From assembly GCF_016649425.1 (NCBI RefSeq), contig NZ_JADRCR010000002.1:506575-570574 (forward strand): 64,000 nucleotides of DNA, read 5' to 3'. This stretch comes from Limnobaculum allomyrinae (lineage in GTDB: Bacteria; Pseudomonadota; Gammaproteobacteria; Enterobacterales; Enterobacteriaceae). Positions within the stretch are counted from its first letter, which is position 1. Each line of letters starts with the position of its first letter. Position numbers and translations under genes: made by a program. Below, one piece after another: positions 36,043 to 44,676 of the stretch. Below the pieces are notes generated by a model. It did no database searches. It was not told the DNA's origin and worked only from the letters and a program-made list of their open reading frames with translations.

Positions 36043-36459
36043 CTAATTTAACTTTGCATGGTGCTGCTGCAATTCGATTAACGTTTTCAGTGCTCGTTCG
36101 GCATCTTGTTCAGGCACAAATATATGGTCGTGGTAATAAGCCGCTACAACGTTGACACTGATATTGTTATCCGCTAAGGCTTTAGACACCGCGGCAGTTA
36201 AGCCCACCGCTTCAAGGCTTGAATGAACGGTTAAGGTAAGCTGGCGGAAGATACCACTAAAATCCAGCTGATGATCTAACGCTGTTTGTTGGGAAATAAT
36301 CAGGGTTATTCCTTCCTCTTCCACAAACAAACCTTTAGGTTTGAACCTGAAAAGCTGTTCGGTAAATTCTTCTTTGAGAGTACAAAACACATAAGTTTCA
36401 CTGCTTAATGCGGGTGACATAGAAGAGAGCAGTGTGCTGAGTTGTTTAATGGGTTGCAT
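36043..36459 (-). CDS. ACT domain-containing protein
   Basis: The start at 36459 (MQPIKQLSTLLSSMSPALSS) follows AAGGAG and gives 138 residues. 'RQLTLTVHSSLEAVGLTAAV' and 'LADNNISVNVVAAYYHDHIF' form the second ACT-like repeat seen in the ACT_3/CASTOR-type small proteins, which may bind amino acids. No enzyme domain is attached. It is a single gene. Confidence 0.8.
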   Translation of the reverse strand: MQPIKQLSTLLSSMSPALSSETYVFCTLKEEFTEQLFRFKPKGLFVEEEGITLIISQQTALDHQLDFSGIFRQLTLTVHSSLEAVGLTAAVSKALADNNISVNVVAAYYHDHIFVPEQDAERALKTLIELQQHHAKLN

Positions 36460-36736
36460 AGATATTCTCCTTAATCGCCAGCAGGATAGAGATATTATCG
36501 GCATATGGGTAATTAAACTTTTTACTCGGAGATTAGGATAACTTATGGTTTAAATCTTATGCTGAAAACCATCATAACTATTATTCCCGCTTTATCATTT
36601 CCCGGGTAAATTATTTTTATCTATCAAGCGATAAGAAACTGAAAATAGTGTCAAGGATGTGTAAAGCGCATTGACGGAGAAATGCCTTGGTATATTTTGA
36701 ACCGCGTAGAGGGCATTTTCTCACTAATAAGGAAAT

Positions 36737-37216
36737 ATGATGAAATCAAAAGCTATTGTTATCGGACTATTTAGCGCAGCATTATTAACCGGCAGTTTCA
36801 GCGCATTTGCTGAGCCAGATAATGCACCGCAACCTCAGGATGCGCAGCACAGCGAAAGGCATTCTGATGGTCAGTCGAACGATGGTAAAGATAAGCGCGA
36901 TAACAGACGTTCTGATGCTAAAAAGGATGAGCGTAAAGAGAAAGGCGATCGCCCGGAAAGAAATTCAGAAGATCGCAAAAACAAAGGTGATAAACAACGT
37001 CCTGATACTAAATCAGAAGACGGTAAAGAGAAGGGTGATAAGCAACGCTCTGACGTAAAGCCGGAAGATCGCAAAGTGAAGGGCGACAAAAACGCTTCTG
37101 AAGATCGTAAAGCGAAGGGCGATAAAAAACGTTCTGATGGCAAGCAAGGTGAGCGCAAAGCCAAAGGTGACAAACACCGTTCTGATGTAAAGCCAGACGA
37201 TCGTAAAGACGATTGA
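36737..37216 (+). CDS. Secreted highly charged repeat protein
   Basis: A start with two ATG codons follows AAGGAAAT. The signal peptide is clear (cleavage after SAFA near residue 26). The mature part is almost only Asp, Lys, Arg, Glu, Gly and Ser. It consists of about five 16-residue repeats of the type GDKxRSDxKPEDRKxK from residue 85 on, one of them shortened. It would be disordered in the periplasm. The family is not recognised. A hairpin at 37241-37266 follows. Repeat number could vary between strains. Confidence 0.7.
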   Translation: MMKSKAIVIGLFSAALLTGSFSAFAEPDNAPQPQDAQHSERHSDGQSNDGKDKRDNRRSDAKKDERKEKGDRPERNSEDRKNKGDKQRPDTKSEDGKEKGDKQRSDVKPEDRKVKGDKNASEDRKAKGDKKRSDGKQGERKAKGDKHRSDVKPDDRKDD

Positions 37217-37240
37217 TTGGTCATTATTAATCATGATTTT

Positions 37241-37266
37241 AGTGAAGGGGCGAAAGCCCTTTCACT
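37241..37266 (+). terminator. Hairpin after the charged-repeat gene
   Basis: An 11-bp stem (AGTGAAGGGGC with GCCCTTTCACT, one wobble) closes a GAAA tetraloop. There is no strong T run after it. Confidence 0.65.
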
Positions 37267-37334
37267 GTATTTAGCGTATCAATATTCCTGCCTGTAAACC
37301 TTCCTTCATAAGATTTCATATTTACAACACAAAC

Positions 37335-37353
37335 GATAATGAAAATAATTATC
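37335..37353. promoter_or_regulatory. Fur box upstream of the porin gene
   Basis: GATAATGAAAATAATTATC matches the 19-bp Fur consensus GATAATGATAATCATTATC at 17 positions. It lies 135 bases upstream of the porin ATG. Iron-dependent repression or, less often, activation by Fur is expected. Confidence 0.7.
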
Positions 37354-37487
37354 ATTTATGTTGTTTCTTAACCTATTGTTTGATTCAATAAAACGCGATG
37401 CGGAGGATAAAGACGCATATCTAACGTTTGGTATCTTCGGCAGCGTAACAGTTGATATTTAGGCAGGATCAATCAAGGAAACGAATA

Positions 37488-38576
37488 ATGAAAAACAACA
37501 AACTGTTGGCAGGGCTGTTACCCATTATGATGGTGGCGGGTGCAGCAAATGCGGCCGAACTGTATAACAAAGACGGCAACAAGTTAGACTTCTCAGGACA
37601 AATCGAAGGTAATCACTATATCTCTGATGACAAAGGCGAAGACGGCGACAACAGCTTCGTTCGCTTTGGTATTCGTGGTGAAACACAGGTTACTGAACAA
37701 ATTATTGGTTACGGCTACTATCAAACCGAACTTACCGCCAGCTCCAGTGAAAACGGTGACGATAACGGTTCTACCACCCGTTATGCCTTTGCCGGTATTA
37801 AGTTTGGTGATGCTGGCTCTTTTGACTACGGTCGTAACGACGGCATCCTGTATGACATTGGCGGCTGGACTGACGTTTTGCCAGAGTTTGGTGGTGACTC
37901 TTATCAGCAGACAGATGTCTTTATGACTCAACGTGCCGGTAATCTGGCAACCTATCGTAATAAAAACTTCTTTGGCGCGGTTGATGGCCTGGACTTTGCG
38001 GTTCAGTATCAGGGCCGCAATGACTCCGGCGACCGTAACAAAAGCGATCGCAATGGCGATGGCTGGGGTATGTCCACCACCTATGATTTAGGCATGGGGC
38101 TTTCTGTGGGCGCTGCTTATGCTTCATCTGACCGTACTTATGACCAATCGCAAGACCATCTTGGCGATCGTGCTGACGGTGTGAGTGCAGGTATCAAATA
38201 TGATGCAAACGACCTGTATCTGGCAGCCATCTATGGTCAAACCTACAATATGAACCTGTATGGTGATGATTTCGTTGCTAACAAAACACAGAACGTAGAG
38301 CTGGTGGCTCAGTATCAGTTCGAGAATGGCCTGCAACCGTCGCTGGCGTGGGTTTACTCCAAAGGTAAAGATCTGGGTCATGACACAGGCAGCAAAACAT
38401 ACAATAGCGAAGAGCTGGTTAACTATATTGATGTTGGTGCCAACTACCACTTCAACAGCAATTTCACCGCTAAAGTCGACTATAAGATCAATATGCTGGA
38501 TAGCAGCACTTTCACTGAGAAGGCTGGAATATCAACGGATGATATTGTGTCGGTGGCGGTTGTTTATCAGTTTTGA
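37488..38576 (+). CDS. General porin, OmpC/OmpF family
   Basis: The start at 37488 (MKNNKLLAGLLPIMMVAGAANA) follows AAGGAAACG. After the signal peptide the mature porin begins AELYNKDGNKLDFSGQIEG. The typical strands 'FVRFGIRGETQVTEQIIGYG' and 'YAFAGIKFGDAGSFDYGRND' follow, with the L3 loop near 'LPEFGGDSYQQTDVFM', and it ends VAVVYQF with the C-terminal Phe needed for outer membrane assembly. The 362-residue length is normal. OmpC, OmpF and PhoE cannot be told apart here. The Fur box and absence of a gene in between point to iron control. Confidence 0.92.
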   Translation: MKNNKLLAGLLPIMMVAGAANAAELYNKDGNKLDFSGQIEGNHYISDDKGEDGDNSFVRFGIRGETQVTEQIIGYGYYQTELTASSSENGDDNGSTTRYAFAGIKFGDAGSFDYGRNDGILYDIGGWTDVLPEFGGDSYQQTDVFMTQRAGNLATYRNKNFFGAVDGLDFAVQYQGRNDSGDRNKSDRNGDGWGMSTTYDLGMGLSVGAAYASSDRTYDQSQDHLGDRADGVSAGIKYDANDLYLAAIYGQTYNMNLYGDDFVANKTQNVELVAQYQFENGLQPSLAWVYSKGKDLGHDTGSKTYNSEELVNYIDVGANYHFNSNFTAKVDYKINMLDSSTFTEKAGISTDDIVSVAVVYQF

Positions 38577-38617
38577 TTGATGGGCTGCTTGCTGGTGGGG
38601 TAGCGAGTGGCTTGGAG

Positions 38618-38650
38618 TTGGTGAAAGGCGCTTAATGCGCCTTTCACCAA
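38618..38650 (+). terminator. Hairpin after the porin gene
   Basis: A perfect 14-bp stem (TTGGTGAAAGGCGC and its complement) with a TTAAT loop. It lies 41 bases after the porin stop and marks the left edge of the defence operon. Confidence 0.75.
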
Positions 38651-38710
38651 ATTGAAACGTCGATTTGTATGTGATTCTGTATATTGTAATTTCAAAGTTT
38701 TTTAAACCTT

Positions 38711-39442
38711 TCAGGGGGTCCAGATTACTTGACAGGCCAAAAATTCACTAATAACAATATATATTTTTATACCCTCGTCGTCATGGATTGTGAGGTAACG
38801 ATAGCGTCCGTCTTGGACATCAATCCAATCATTGATCACTGCATTATGCATTGTTATATCACCTGATGATGATTCAATTATGAACTCTGTAACTAATAGT
38901 CTTTGTATCCACCGAGAACCGATCTCGCCTAAAATCTCAACGAAATGGCATGACTCAAAAGGTTCTCTTTGTTTATCACTCAATAAATTAAGCGGATACC
39001 ACCATATAGAGTCAGGTTGATTATAACAACATTGGCTGAGTTCAAACGCTGCATGTCCCTTAGCTAATTTTAGAATAATATTTTCAATACGATGAGCTTC
39101 TATCTTAAAGTATGTTTGAGAGTCTTTTACATATTTGGCTGATTCTAATCTGGATTTTAGTTGAGGAGAACGTCGAAGAATATTTGCAATTTTTGGGCGG
39201 TTAACATGGTCAGGATTCGTTGAGCCAGCAATCATAACTTCCATAAGGCAAGCGAAATACTCTTCATCAAGTGAAAAGCTATTATTACAAGTTTTACATG
39301 CCGCTACGATAGGGAGGTTATCAGGAAATGGAGGATCAAGAAATACTTTAGAGGGGACATGCTCACGAGTATCTTCAGGCCCTCCGCAATATATACAGCC
39401 ATTAATAAGCCGATTATCAGCAAAATTTCTTAATTGATCCAT
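38711..39442 (-). CDS. HNH_5-type nuclease-like protein, last gene of the methylase operon
   Basis: The 243-residue product begins with an HNH-like zinc region: 'CIYCGGPEDTREHVPSKVF' then 'VAACKTCNNSFSLDEEYF'. This has the CxxC, EHV and CxxCN residues of the HNH_5 group. The remaining 170 residues are unassigned. It lies 43 bases after the receiver-domain gene on the same strand, so it is probably the fourth gene of that operon and its DNA-cutting part. AT-rich composition is shared with the operon. Confidence 0.7.
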   Translation of the reverse strand: MDQLRNFADNRLINGCIYCGGPEDTREHVPSKVFLDPPFPDNLPIVAACKTCNNSFSLDEEYFACLMEVMIAGSTNPDHVNRPKIANILRRSPQLKSRLESAKYVKDSQTYFKIEAHRIENIILKLAKGHAAFELSQCCYNQPDSIWWYPLNLLSDKQREPFESCHFVEILGEIGSRWIQRLLVTEFIIESSSGDITMHNAVINDWIDVQDGRYRYLTIHDDEGIKIYIVISEFLACQVIWTP

Positions 39443-39485
39443 TTTCTAACTCATCAGACATAACTGTATTATTGCTAGATTGATT

Positions 39486-40334
39486 CTATTTTACTTGTTC
39501 TAATAGTTCATTCTCAGTTGACTTTAAATATTCTCTGAGTTTTTGAAATTCTGAATGTCCATAGGGTTTTCCTCTAGAGCTATCTTCAGTATCACTACAT
39601 TTTATTTTAAATTCTTTTAGTTTAGGATCAAACTCTTCATCGTTATGTATGATTCCATTTCGCCTATTTCTTTGTGTATGTAATTTTCTCCTCAACGATA
39701 ACTTGATAAATTTATTGTTATATGCTGTATCTATAGCATCTTTAAATGTGAGATTATCATTGTTTAGTTTTTCTTTTAATATATTATGCATTCTGGCTGT
39801 GATTTGCGCAAATAAGCCCCTGAGGTGATTAATTTCTTCTCTTTGTGTAATTATATAGTCCAAAACTGATTTTATTCTATCATGCCAGTCTGTATCAGAG
39901 GCCTCATTTGGTCTGCTTATAAATGTAAATCGTGTAAATAAATTAGGATCTTTTTCAGTATTCAGTTTCTTTGATAATTTTTCTATTATTTCATCAATTT
40001 CTGAACGTGTATAAAGAACAAAGTCACATAATACTTTTTTATCTATTGAATCTTTCAATTTTAAATATAAGTCTATGCCATTTTTATTTTCATCACCATC
40101 TAAATTGTTATCACTTAAATAAAAATCTATTCTATTTTGATGTTTATTCCCATCAATGCTCTCATCATTTAGACAAGCATCTACATTTGTATATTTAAAA
40201 AAAATAGGAGTAAAGCCTTTTTTTTCAATGTGTTGTGAGACATCTTCGATTAGTCTATTTATGGAACGACACTTATTACTTCTAAAATCCTCAAAATCAT
40301 CGTCAACAATAACTATATTAAAATTTAGTCGCAT
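39486..40334 (-). CDS. Receiver-domain protein with C-terminal HEPN-like motif
   Basis: The 282-residue product starts like a response regulator: 'FNIVIVDDDFEDF' (Asp11-13), a probable phosphate acceptor Asp75 in FYLSDNNLDG, and 'NGIDLYLKLKD' and CDFVLYTRSE after it. There is no DNA-binding output domain. Instead, residues 165-245 are helical and contain RNGIIH (Arg225 to His230), the R-x4-H pattern of HEPN ribonucleases. It lies 4 bases after the two-GHKL gene, so it is the likely partner of that protein. The RNase role is inference from one motif. Confidence 0.65.
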   Translation of the reverse strand: MRLNFNIVIVDDDFEDFRSNKCRSINRLIEDVSQHIEKKGFTPIFFKYTNVDACLNDESIDGNKHQNRIDFYLSDNNLDGDENKNGIDLYLKLKDSIDKKVLCDFVLYTRSEIDEIIEKLSKKLNTEKDPNLFTRFTFISRPNEASDTDWHDRIKSVLDYIITQREEINHLRGLFAQITARMHNILKEKLNNDNLTFKDAIDTAYNNKFIKLSLRRKLHTQRNRRNGIIHNDEEFDPKLKEFKIKCSDTEDSSRGKPYGHSEFQKLREYLKSTENELLEQVK

Positions 40335-40338
40335 GTGT

Positions 40339-42528
40339 TTAATTCCTTCTATTGACTATAAAGTTAACCAAATCATTGGGTTGTTCAACAATAATGTCGC
40401 ATTCATTTTTTTCAAAAAAGGTTTTTATTTGATGCAATCCAATACCTGTACCATTAGGTTTTGTAGAATAACCAAGATTAAAAATATTTTTCAAATGTAT
40501 GTCATCGATTTTTTTTGAATTACTTGAAAATACTATTCTATTTTCTTCAAATAAAATATCTAGAAATTGTGCTTTATGTTCCCTTGCATTTTGATAGAAA
40601 TTATCTAATGAAATATGAAGTTGTAATATGTCACAATTTTTTTCCCAATTAGGAGTGAAGTTTTCATTTGTTATATTGCAACTTAATTTTAAACCATAAG
40701 ATTGCTTATTCCTATTAGCTACGTATAATAGAGTTTGTTCATACCAATTAACGCGTTGTTTTGAGCGTAAGTCTAAGTTGCTGTTAATTAAAAGGTCTCT
40801 AAATGCACTTAGTTCTTTTTGTGTACCTCTAATTTTTCCAATTTCAATAAGTGCTTTTCTTTGTAACTCTTCATCTTTAATTTCATTTATTATATTAATA
40901 AGATCTTCTGTGGCATAATATAAATCTTCTGTCATTGTTTTAAAGTGATGGCTAATCTGTTCAGAATAGGATGAGGGCTCTCTATTTTTTTGTAAGTTCT
41001 CATTTTGTTTATAAAGATAAGTTATTTCTTTTTCTTTATTTTCGATTTCTCTTTCTTTCTCTTTGTTATCATATTTTAATTGAGAAAATTTATCTTTAAC
41101 TTCCTTTATTTTTTCTTGAAAATTTTTATCTTCAATTACTTCAATGATTGCATCAAGTTGTTTTTCAGGGTTGTTATTTTCTACTTCAAAATTATCTTTG
41201 AAGTAAGTAATATTGTATTTTTTAGTTCTGGTAATATAATTCTTAAACTTATTTACTTCGTTTTTATTTACGGAGTTGTCAAAATATAGTTCTTCCTTTG
41301 TTTCGGAGTCCTCTCCCCATTTTATAAGGTTTATATAGCGTTCTAAAAGCATATGAATATCATAAATATATATTTCTTCTAATGACTTGAAGTATATGTT
41401 TTCAATGAATCCATTATTGCGTGATGAGGTTTCTTTAAATATATGCTGTTTATCGTTTATTGAAATATAACCAATAACTTCACGAGTACCTAAATATCTA
41501 TTATATCCTTGAGGTTTCCTAAGATTTAATCCAAATAAATCATAATTTTCCTCACCGTATGGCATCACTCTAAAATCATTTCTATAAATAAATATATTAC
41601 CGTAACGAATTGGTTGAATTCCCATTCGTCTAGTAAACATGCTTTTAGCTGAGGTGTTTAAATAGTTTATTGATATGTTTATGGAGACTTGTTTTAGTAG
41701 GGTTTGATTTGGTTTTGAAGCGCTATAAATTAACTCCCCACGATCATAGAGATTGATACTAATATTTTCATCAATGCAAGCTTCTATTGTGGTTGTTTTT
41801 CCTTTTAGTATTGATGTTATATTATTAGTAATTTTATATTTAGGTAGGGGGGCATTAATGGATATATCCTCACCTAAGAAGATGTTAAATAAATTATCTT
41901 CAACAAAAGGATTTTTTAGACGACTTAAACTTTGTTTAGCTCGCTTTTGCTCATTCTCATCTTTCCATGTAGTATGTCTTAATGTACCTATTGTTAAAAT
42001 AGTGTATTGCTCGTCGCTTTCAACAACTTTTGAGTTATATATTACATCAATATTTTCAAATTCATTATGTAAGTTTCTATCGAAATTTGACCAATCTATT
42101 AATAGATGGTGCTCAATATTTTCATTCGATTTTTTTGTTCTAATATTTAATATTTCGCCTAGTGTATCACATGAAAAGCGTCCTACTCCTTTTGAGCCTA
42201 CAAATACACGTTCATTGTTTTTGTGGCCTTCTTGCTTATCTGAATAAGCTAAATAGAGCCATTTATTTATTAAGGCATCTTTATTCATGCCATGACCATT
42301 ATCGGCAATTACAATATGAGGTTTTTGAGTGTCAATTAAAGAGAGAGGGGATGTGTCAGTAGTTATTGATGAATTATTAAGATTATTAAAGGAAACAATA
42401 ACATTTGATGCTCCAGCATCATAACTATTTTTTACAAGTTCAAATATAGCAACGAATTTATCTGTTATTAGATCTCTTCCAACAATACTTTTTATTCCAG
42501 AACTTGTTTTAAAGTGTAATTTTTCCAA
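40339..42528 (-). CDS. Two-module GHKL ATPase / histidine kinase-like protein
   Basis: The 729-residue product has two ATP-binding modules. The N-terminal one (residues 1-220) has FELVKNSYDAGA (N box, Glu30/Asn34), IADNGHGM and VGSKGVGRFS, the style of MORC, Hsp90 and MutL. A charged coiled coil lies near 470-520. The C-terminal module looks like a histidine kinase: 'SEQISHHFKTMTEDL' could be the phospho-acceptor helix, with N box LDNFYQNARE (Asn647) and G box STKPNGTGIGLHQIK. It starts 2 bases after the methylase stop. Such GHKL ATPases are known beside cytosine methylases in restriction systems. Confidence 0.75.
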   Translation of the reverse strand: MEKLHFKTSSGIKSIVGRDLITDKFVAIFELVKNSYDAGASNVIVSFNNLNNSSITTDTSPLSLIDTQKPHIVIADNGHGMNKDALINKWLYLAYSDKQEGHKNNERVFVGSKGVGRFSCDTLGEILNIRTKKSNENIEHHLLIDWSNFDRNLHNEFENIDVIYNSKVVESDEQYTILTIGTLRHTTWKDENEQKRAKQSLSRLKNPFVEDNLFNIFLGEDISINAPLPKYKITNNITSILKGKTTTIEACIDENISINLYDRGELIYSASKPNQTLLKQVSINISINYLNTSAKSMFTRRMGIQPIRYGNIFIYRNDFRVMPYGEENYDLFGLNLRKPQGYNRYLGTREVIGYISINDKQHIFKETSSRNNGFIENIYFKSLEEIYIYDIHMLLERYINLIKWGEDSETKEELYFDNSVNKNEVNKFKNYITRTKKYNITYFKDNFEVENNNPEKQLDAIIEVIEDKNFQEKIKEVKDKFSQLKYDNKEKEREIENKEKEITYLYKQNENLQKNREPSSYSEQISHHFKTMTEDLYYATEDLINIINEIKDEELQRKALIEIGKIRGTQKELSAFRDLLINSNLDLRSKQRVNWYEQTLLYVANRNKQSYGLKLSCNITNENFTPNWEKNCDILQLHISLDNFYQNAREHKAQFLDILFEENRIVFSSNSKKIDDIHLKNIFNLGYSTKPNGTGIGLHQIKTFFEKNECDIIVEQPNDLVNFIVNRRN

Positions 42529-42530
42529 AA

Positions 42531-43724
42531 TTACTCCTCCAATTTTTTTAATGCTTCCATAATCTGACTAGCAATTGCTTTTGCTAATAGTGGTGGAACC
42601 GCATTTCCAACTAATGTGTATTGAGGAGTCTCATTCTTTCTTAATCCCCCTCCTGTTGTTCTTTTTCCTAGAAACTCAAAACTATCATCGAATGATTGTA
42701 ATCTAGCCATTTCGCGTACGGTAAGAATTCTGTTTTTAGAGTAATGAACTAAATCATCTGGTAATGTTAGAACTGTTGGCGAAGGTTGATCAGCAATAAT
42801 TTTTTTGCAATTTTGTTTTTTAGTTTTAAAACGCTTATAATCTTCTGTAGATAAACGATTTAATAAAGAATGAAGCTTTTCACCCGATTTTAGTAAGCTA
42901 AATCGTTCCCTAACTAATTCTGTATGTACACTTGTTTGATGATTACTTAATATTTCAGATGTTAATAACGTACAATCTTTAGTTAAAGTTCTCCCTTCTC
43001 TTGATTTTTTTTGATAATCTGTATTTATAGGTTTATTATACTCATAAATAGTAGAACCATTTTCTATTTCACTTAAATCATCGATAGCTTCTTGTGCCGA
43101 TATTTTATTCTTTACTGTTGGTTTAGGGTGGAAAACTTTTATATTAATATCATTGCGAGTACCAAGAAAAATAACACGATTTCTTTTTTGAGGAACTCCG
43201 TAATCACTAGCATCTAGCATCTTTATTTGTATATTAGAGTAACCTATAGAATCAAATTCTGCCAACAGTACATCAATAACTTTGCTATTTTTATAGTTAT
43301 TCTGTAATCCTTCATACTCGACAAATTTTGCAGATAAAATACCTAAAACATTTTCCATGACAAAATATTTAGGTTTTACTTGTGAAAGAATTTTAATATA
43401 GCTTTTTACAAGCTTATTCCTGTTGTCATTAGGATTACGCTTACCTGCTAGGCTAAATCCCTGGCAAGGAGGACCACCACAAATAACATCAATTTGGTTA
43501 AAGTTCTTATCTAAAAAATTATAAAGAATCGATTCATTAGCAAGTTCCTCAACATCACCACAGTAGTATTTTAAATCAAAACCTAGTTGTTTATGTCTGT
43601 TGATGTATGTCTCTGCGGCCTGTTGACTTCTATCACTCGCATAAGGCACAGAAAATCCCGCCTGCAAAAATCCCTCAGACATTCCTCCCGCACCAGAAAA
43701 TAAATCTAACACTTTGAATTTCAT
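42531..43724 (-). CDS. C5-cytosine DNA methyltransferase
   Basis: The start at 43724 (MKFKVLDLFSGAGGMSEGF) is chosen because the family begins here; no good ribosome-binding site is visible for this or the upstream ATG. The 397-residue product has motif I (DLFSGAGG, 7-14), motif IV GGPPCQGFS with catalytic Cys87, motif VI ENV (124-126), motif VIII QKRNR (179-183) and motif X GNAVPP near the end. The specificity region is between motifs VIII and IX. It should protect host DNA and is the first gene of the operon. Confidence 0.93.
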   Translation of the reverse strand: MKFKVLDLFSGAGGMSEGFLQAGFSVPYASDRSQQAAETYINRHKQLGFDLKYYCGDVEELANESILYNFLDKNFNQIDVICGGPPCQGFSLAGKRNPNDNRNKLVKSYIKILSQVKPKYFVMENVLGILSAKFVEYEGLQNNYKNSKVIDVLLAEFDSIGYSNIQIKMLDASDYGVPQKRNRVIFLGTRNDINIKVFHPKPTVKNKISAQEAIDDLSEIENGSTIYEYNKPINTDYQKKSREGRTLTKDCTLLTSEILSNHQTSVHTELVRERFSLLKSGEKLHSLLNRLSTEDYKRFKTKKQNCKKIIADQPSPTVLTLPDDLVHYSKNRILTVREMARLQSFDDSFEFLGKRTTGGGLRKNETPQYTLVGNAVPPLLAKAIASQIMEALKKLEE

Positions 43725-44676
43725 ATATAAATATATAATGTTTATGTGGTAATTGTACACTATACCTTAAACATTAAGGATTTTGAAATTTTTAAGTACA
43801 ACTAACATTTACATTAAATATCAATTGATTATATATTTTTGCATGAGTACCAATTAGTACGTAGTGTCTTCAGCACTATTTATTTTGTGAATATTGGTCG
43901 AAAGTCCAGCTCATACATAACAAATTGTTTTAATTGAATAATATAATATTCTTAATATCGTTTTAGGCCGAATATTTCATATACTAACCTAAATAACACA
44001 ATTCAACTTTATAGTCGAAACAGGAGTCTGGCTATTTTCACAACAAAATTGAAGTATAAAATTTAATCTATTCGGGAGTTGAACAGAAGCCTTTTTAGAC
44101 GTTGAACTCAAGCCAAACTCAGATAATAAGCTAAACACCGCAGGCGCTTTAGACGACCCATTGCGACATAAAACTGTCACATGAAAACTTTATTTGATCT
44201 ACGTGAGCTTTGCTCTTTCGATAGGGTTGGAATTAAGATACTTGGCGTTTGGCAACATTGTTTGTAGTTCGCATGTGTGATTCTTTGTCATAACGACCAG
44301 TGTCACATCATAAGTTTGACCTTTAATCGTATATATCGTTGATAGCTTCCAACAAGACCATTGTTGGTTCAATAAACTAAATAATTCTTGTTTTATCAAT
44401 CATATTCTTAATCTAATTCTATGTTAATTAGCGCTTGGAGTAATATCCTTCAATTAATTATTTTTAATATCACATGTATTGGTTTAGCCGATATTTTTGA
44501 TTAAATATCTCTTGAAAGTGAAATGAAATCATCATCCATTTAATTCTTTTGTAAAGAAATAAAAATCCATCAAACAATGTTTTTTTTGTTAATTATTGAT
44601 TTGGTAGAGAATTTTTGAGTAAAACTTAGAGTATTTATAACCAACTTTATTTTTGATTTCTAATAGGAGTTGTTTA
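43725..44676. other. Long AT-rich region without a supported gene
   Basis: About 950 bases between the divergent methylase operon and pepT. Two short minus-strand frames (43989-44180, 44199-44399) lack good starts and recognisable sequence. They may be remnants of an older gene. The region must contain the promoters of both flanking operons and probably the insertion boundary of the defence operon. The GTACCAATTAGTAC palindrome near 43847 is the only clear symmetry. Confidence 0.5.

Noticed and set aside
36871-37224. 117-residue minus-strand ORF opposite the charged-repeat gene
   Set aside because: It is the antisense shadow of the repeats (Ser/Arg/Leu pattern mirrors the sense codons) and the plus-strand gene has a signal peptide and ribosome-binding site.
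44270-44300. CRP/FNR-like site upstream of pepT
   Set aside because: TGTGATTCTTTGTCATAA and TTGATTAAATATCT fit the consensus in one half only, which is common in AT-rich DNA.
43989-44399. Two short minus-strand ORFs (63 and 66 residues)
   Set aside because: No ribosome-binding site, no recognised sequence, a TTG start for one of them, and AT-rich surroundings; most likely chance frames or unreadable remnants.
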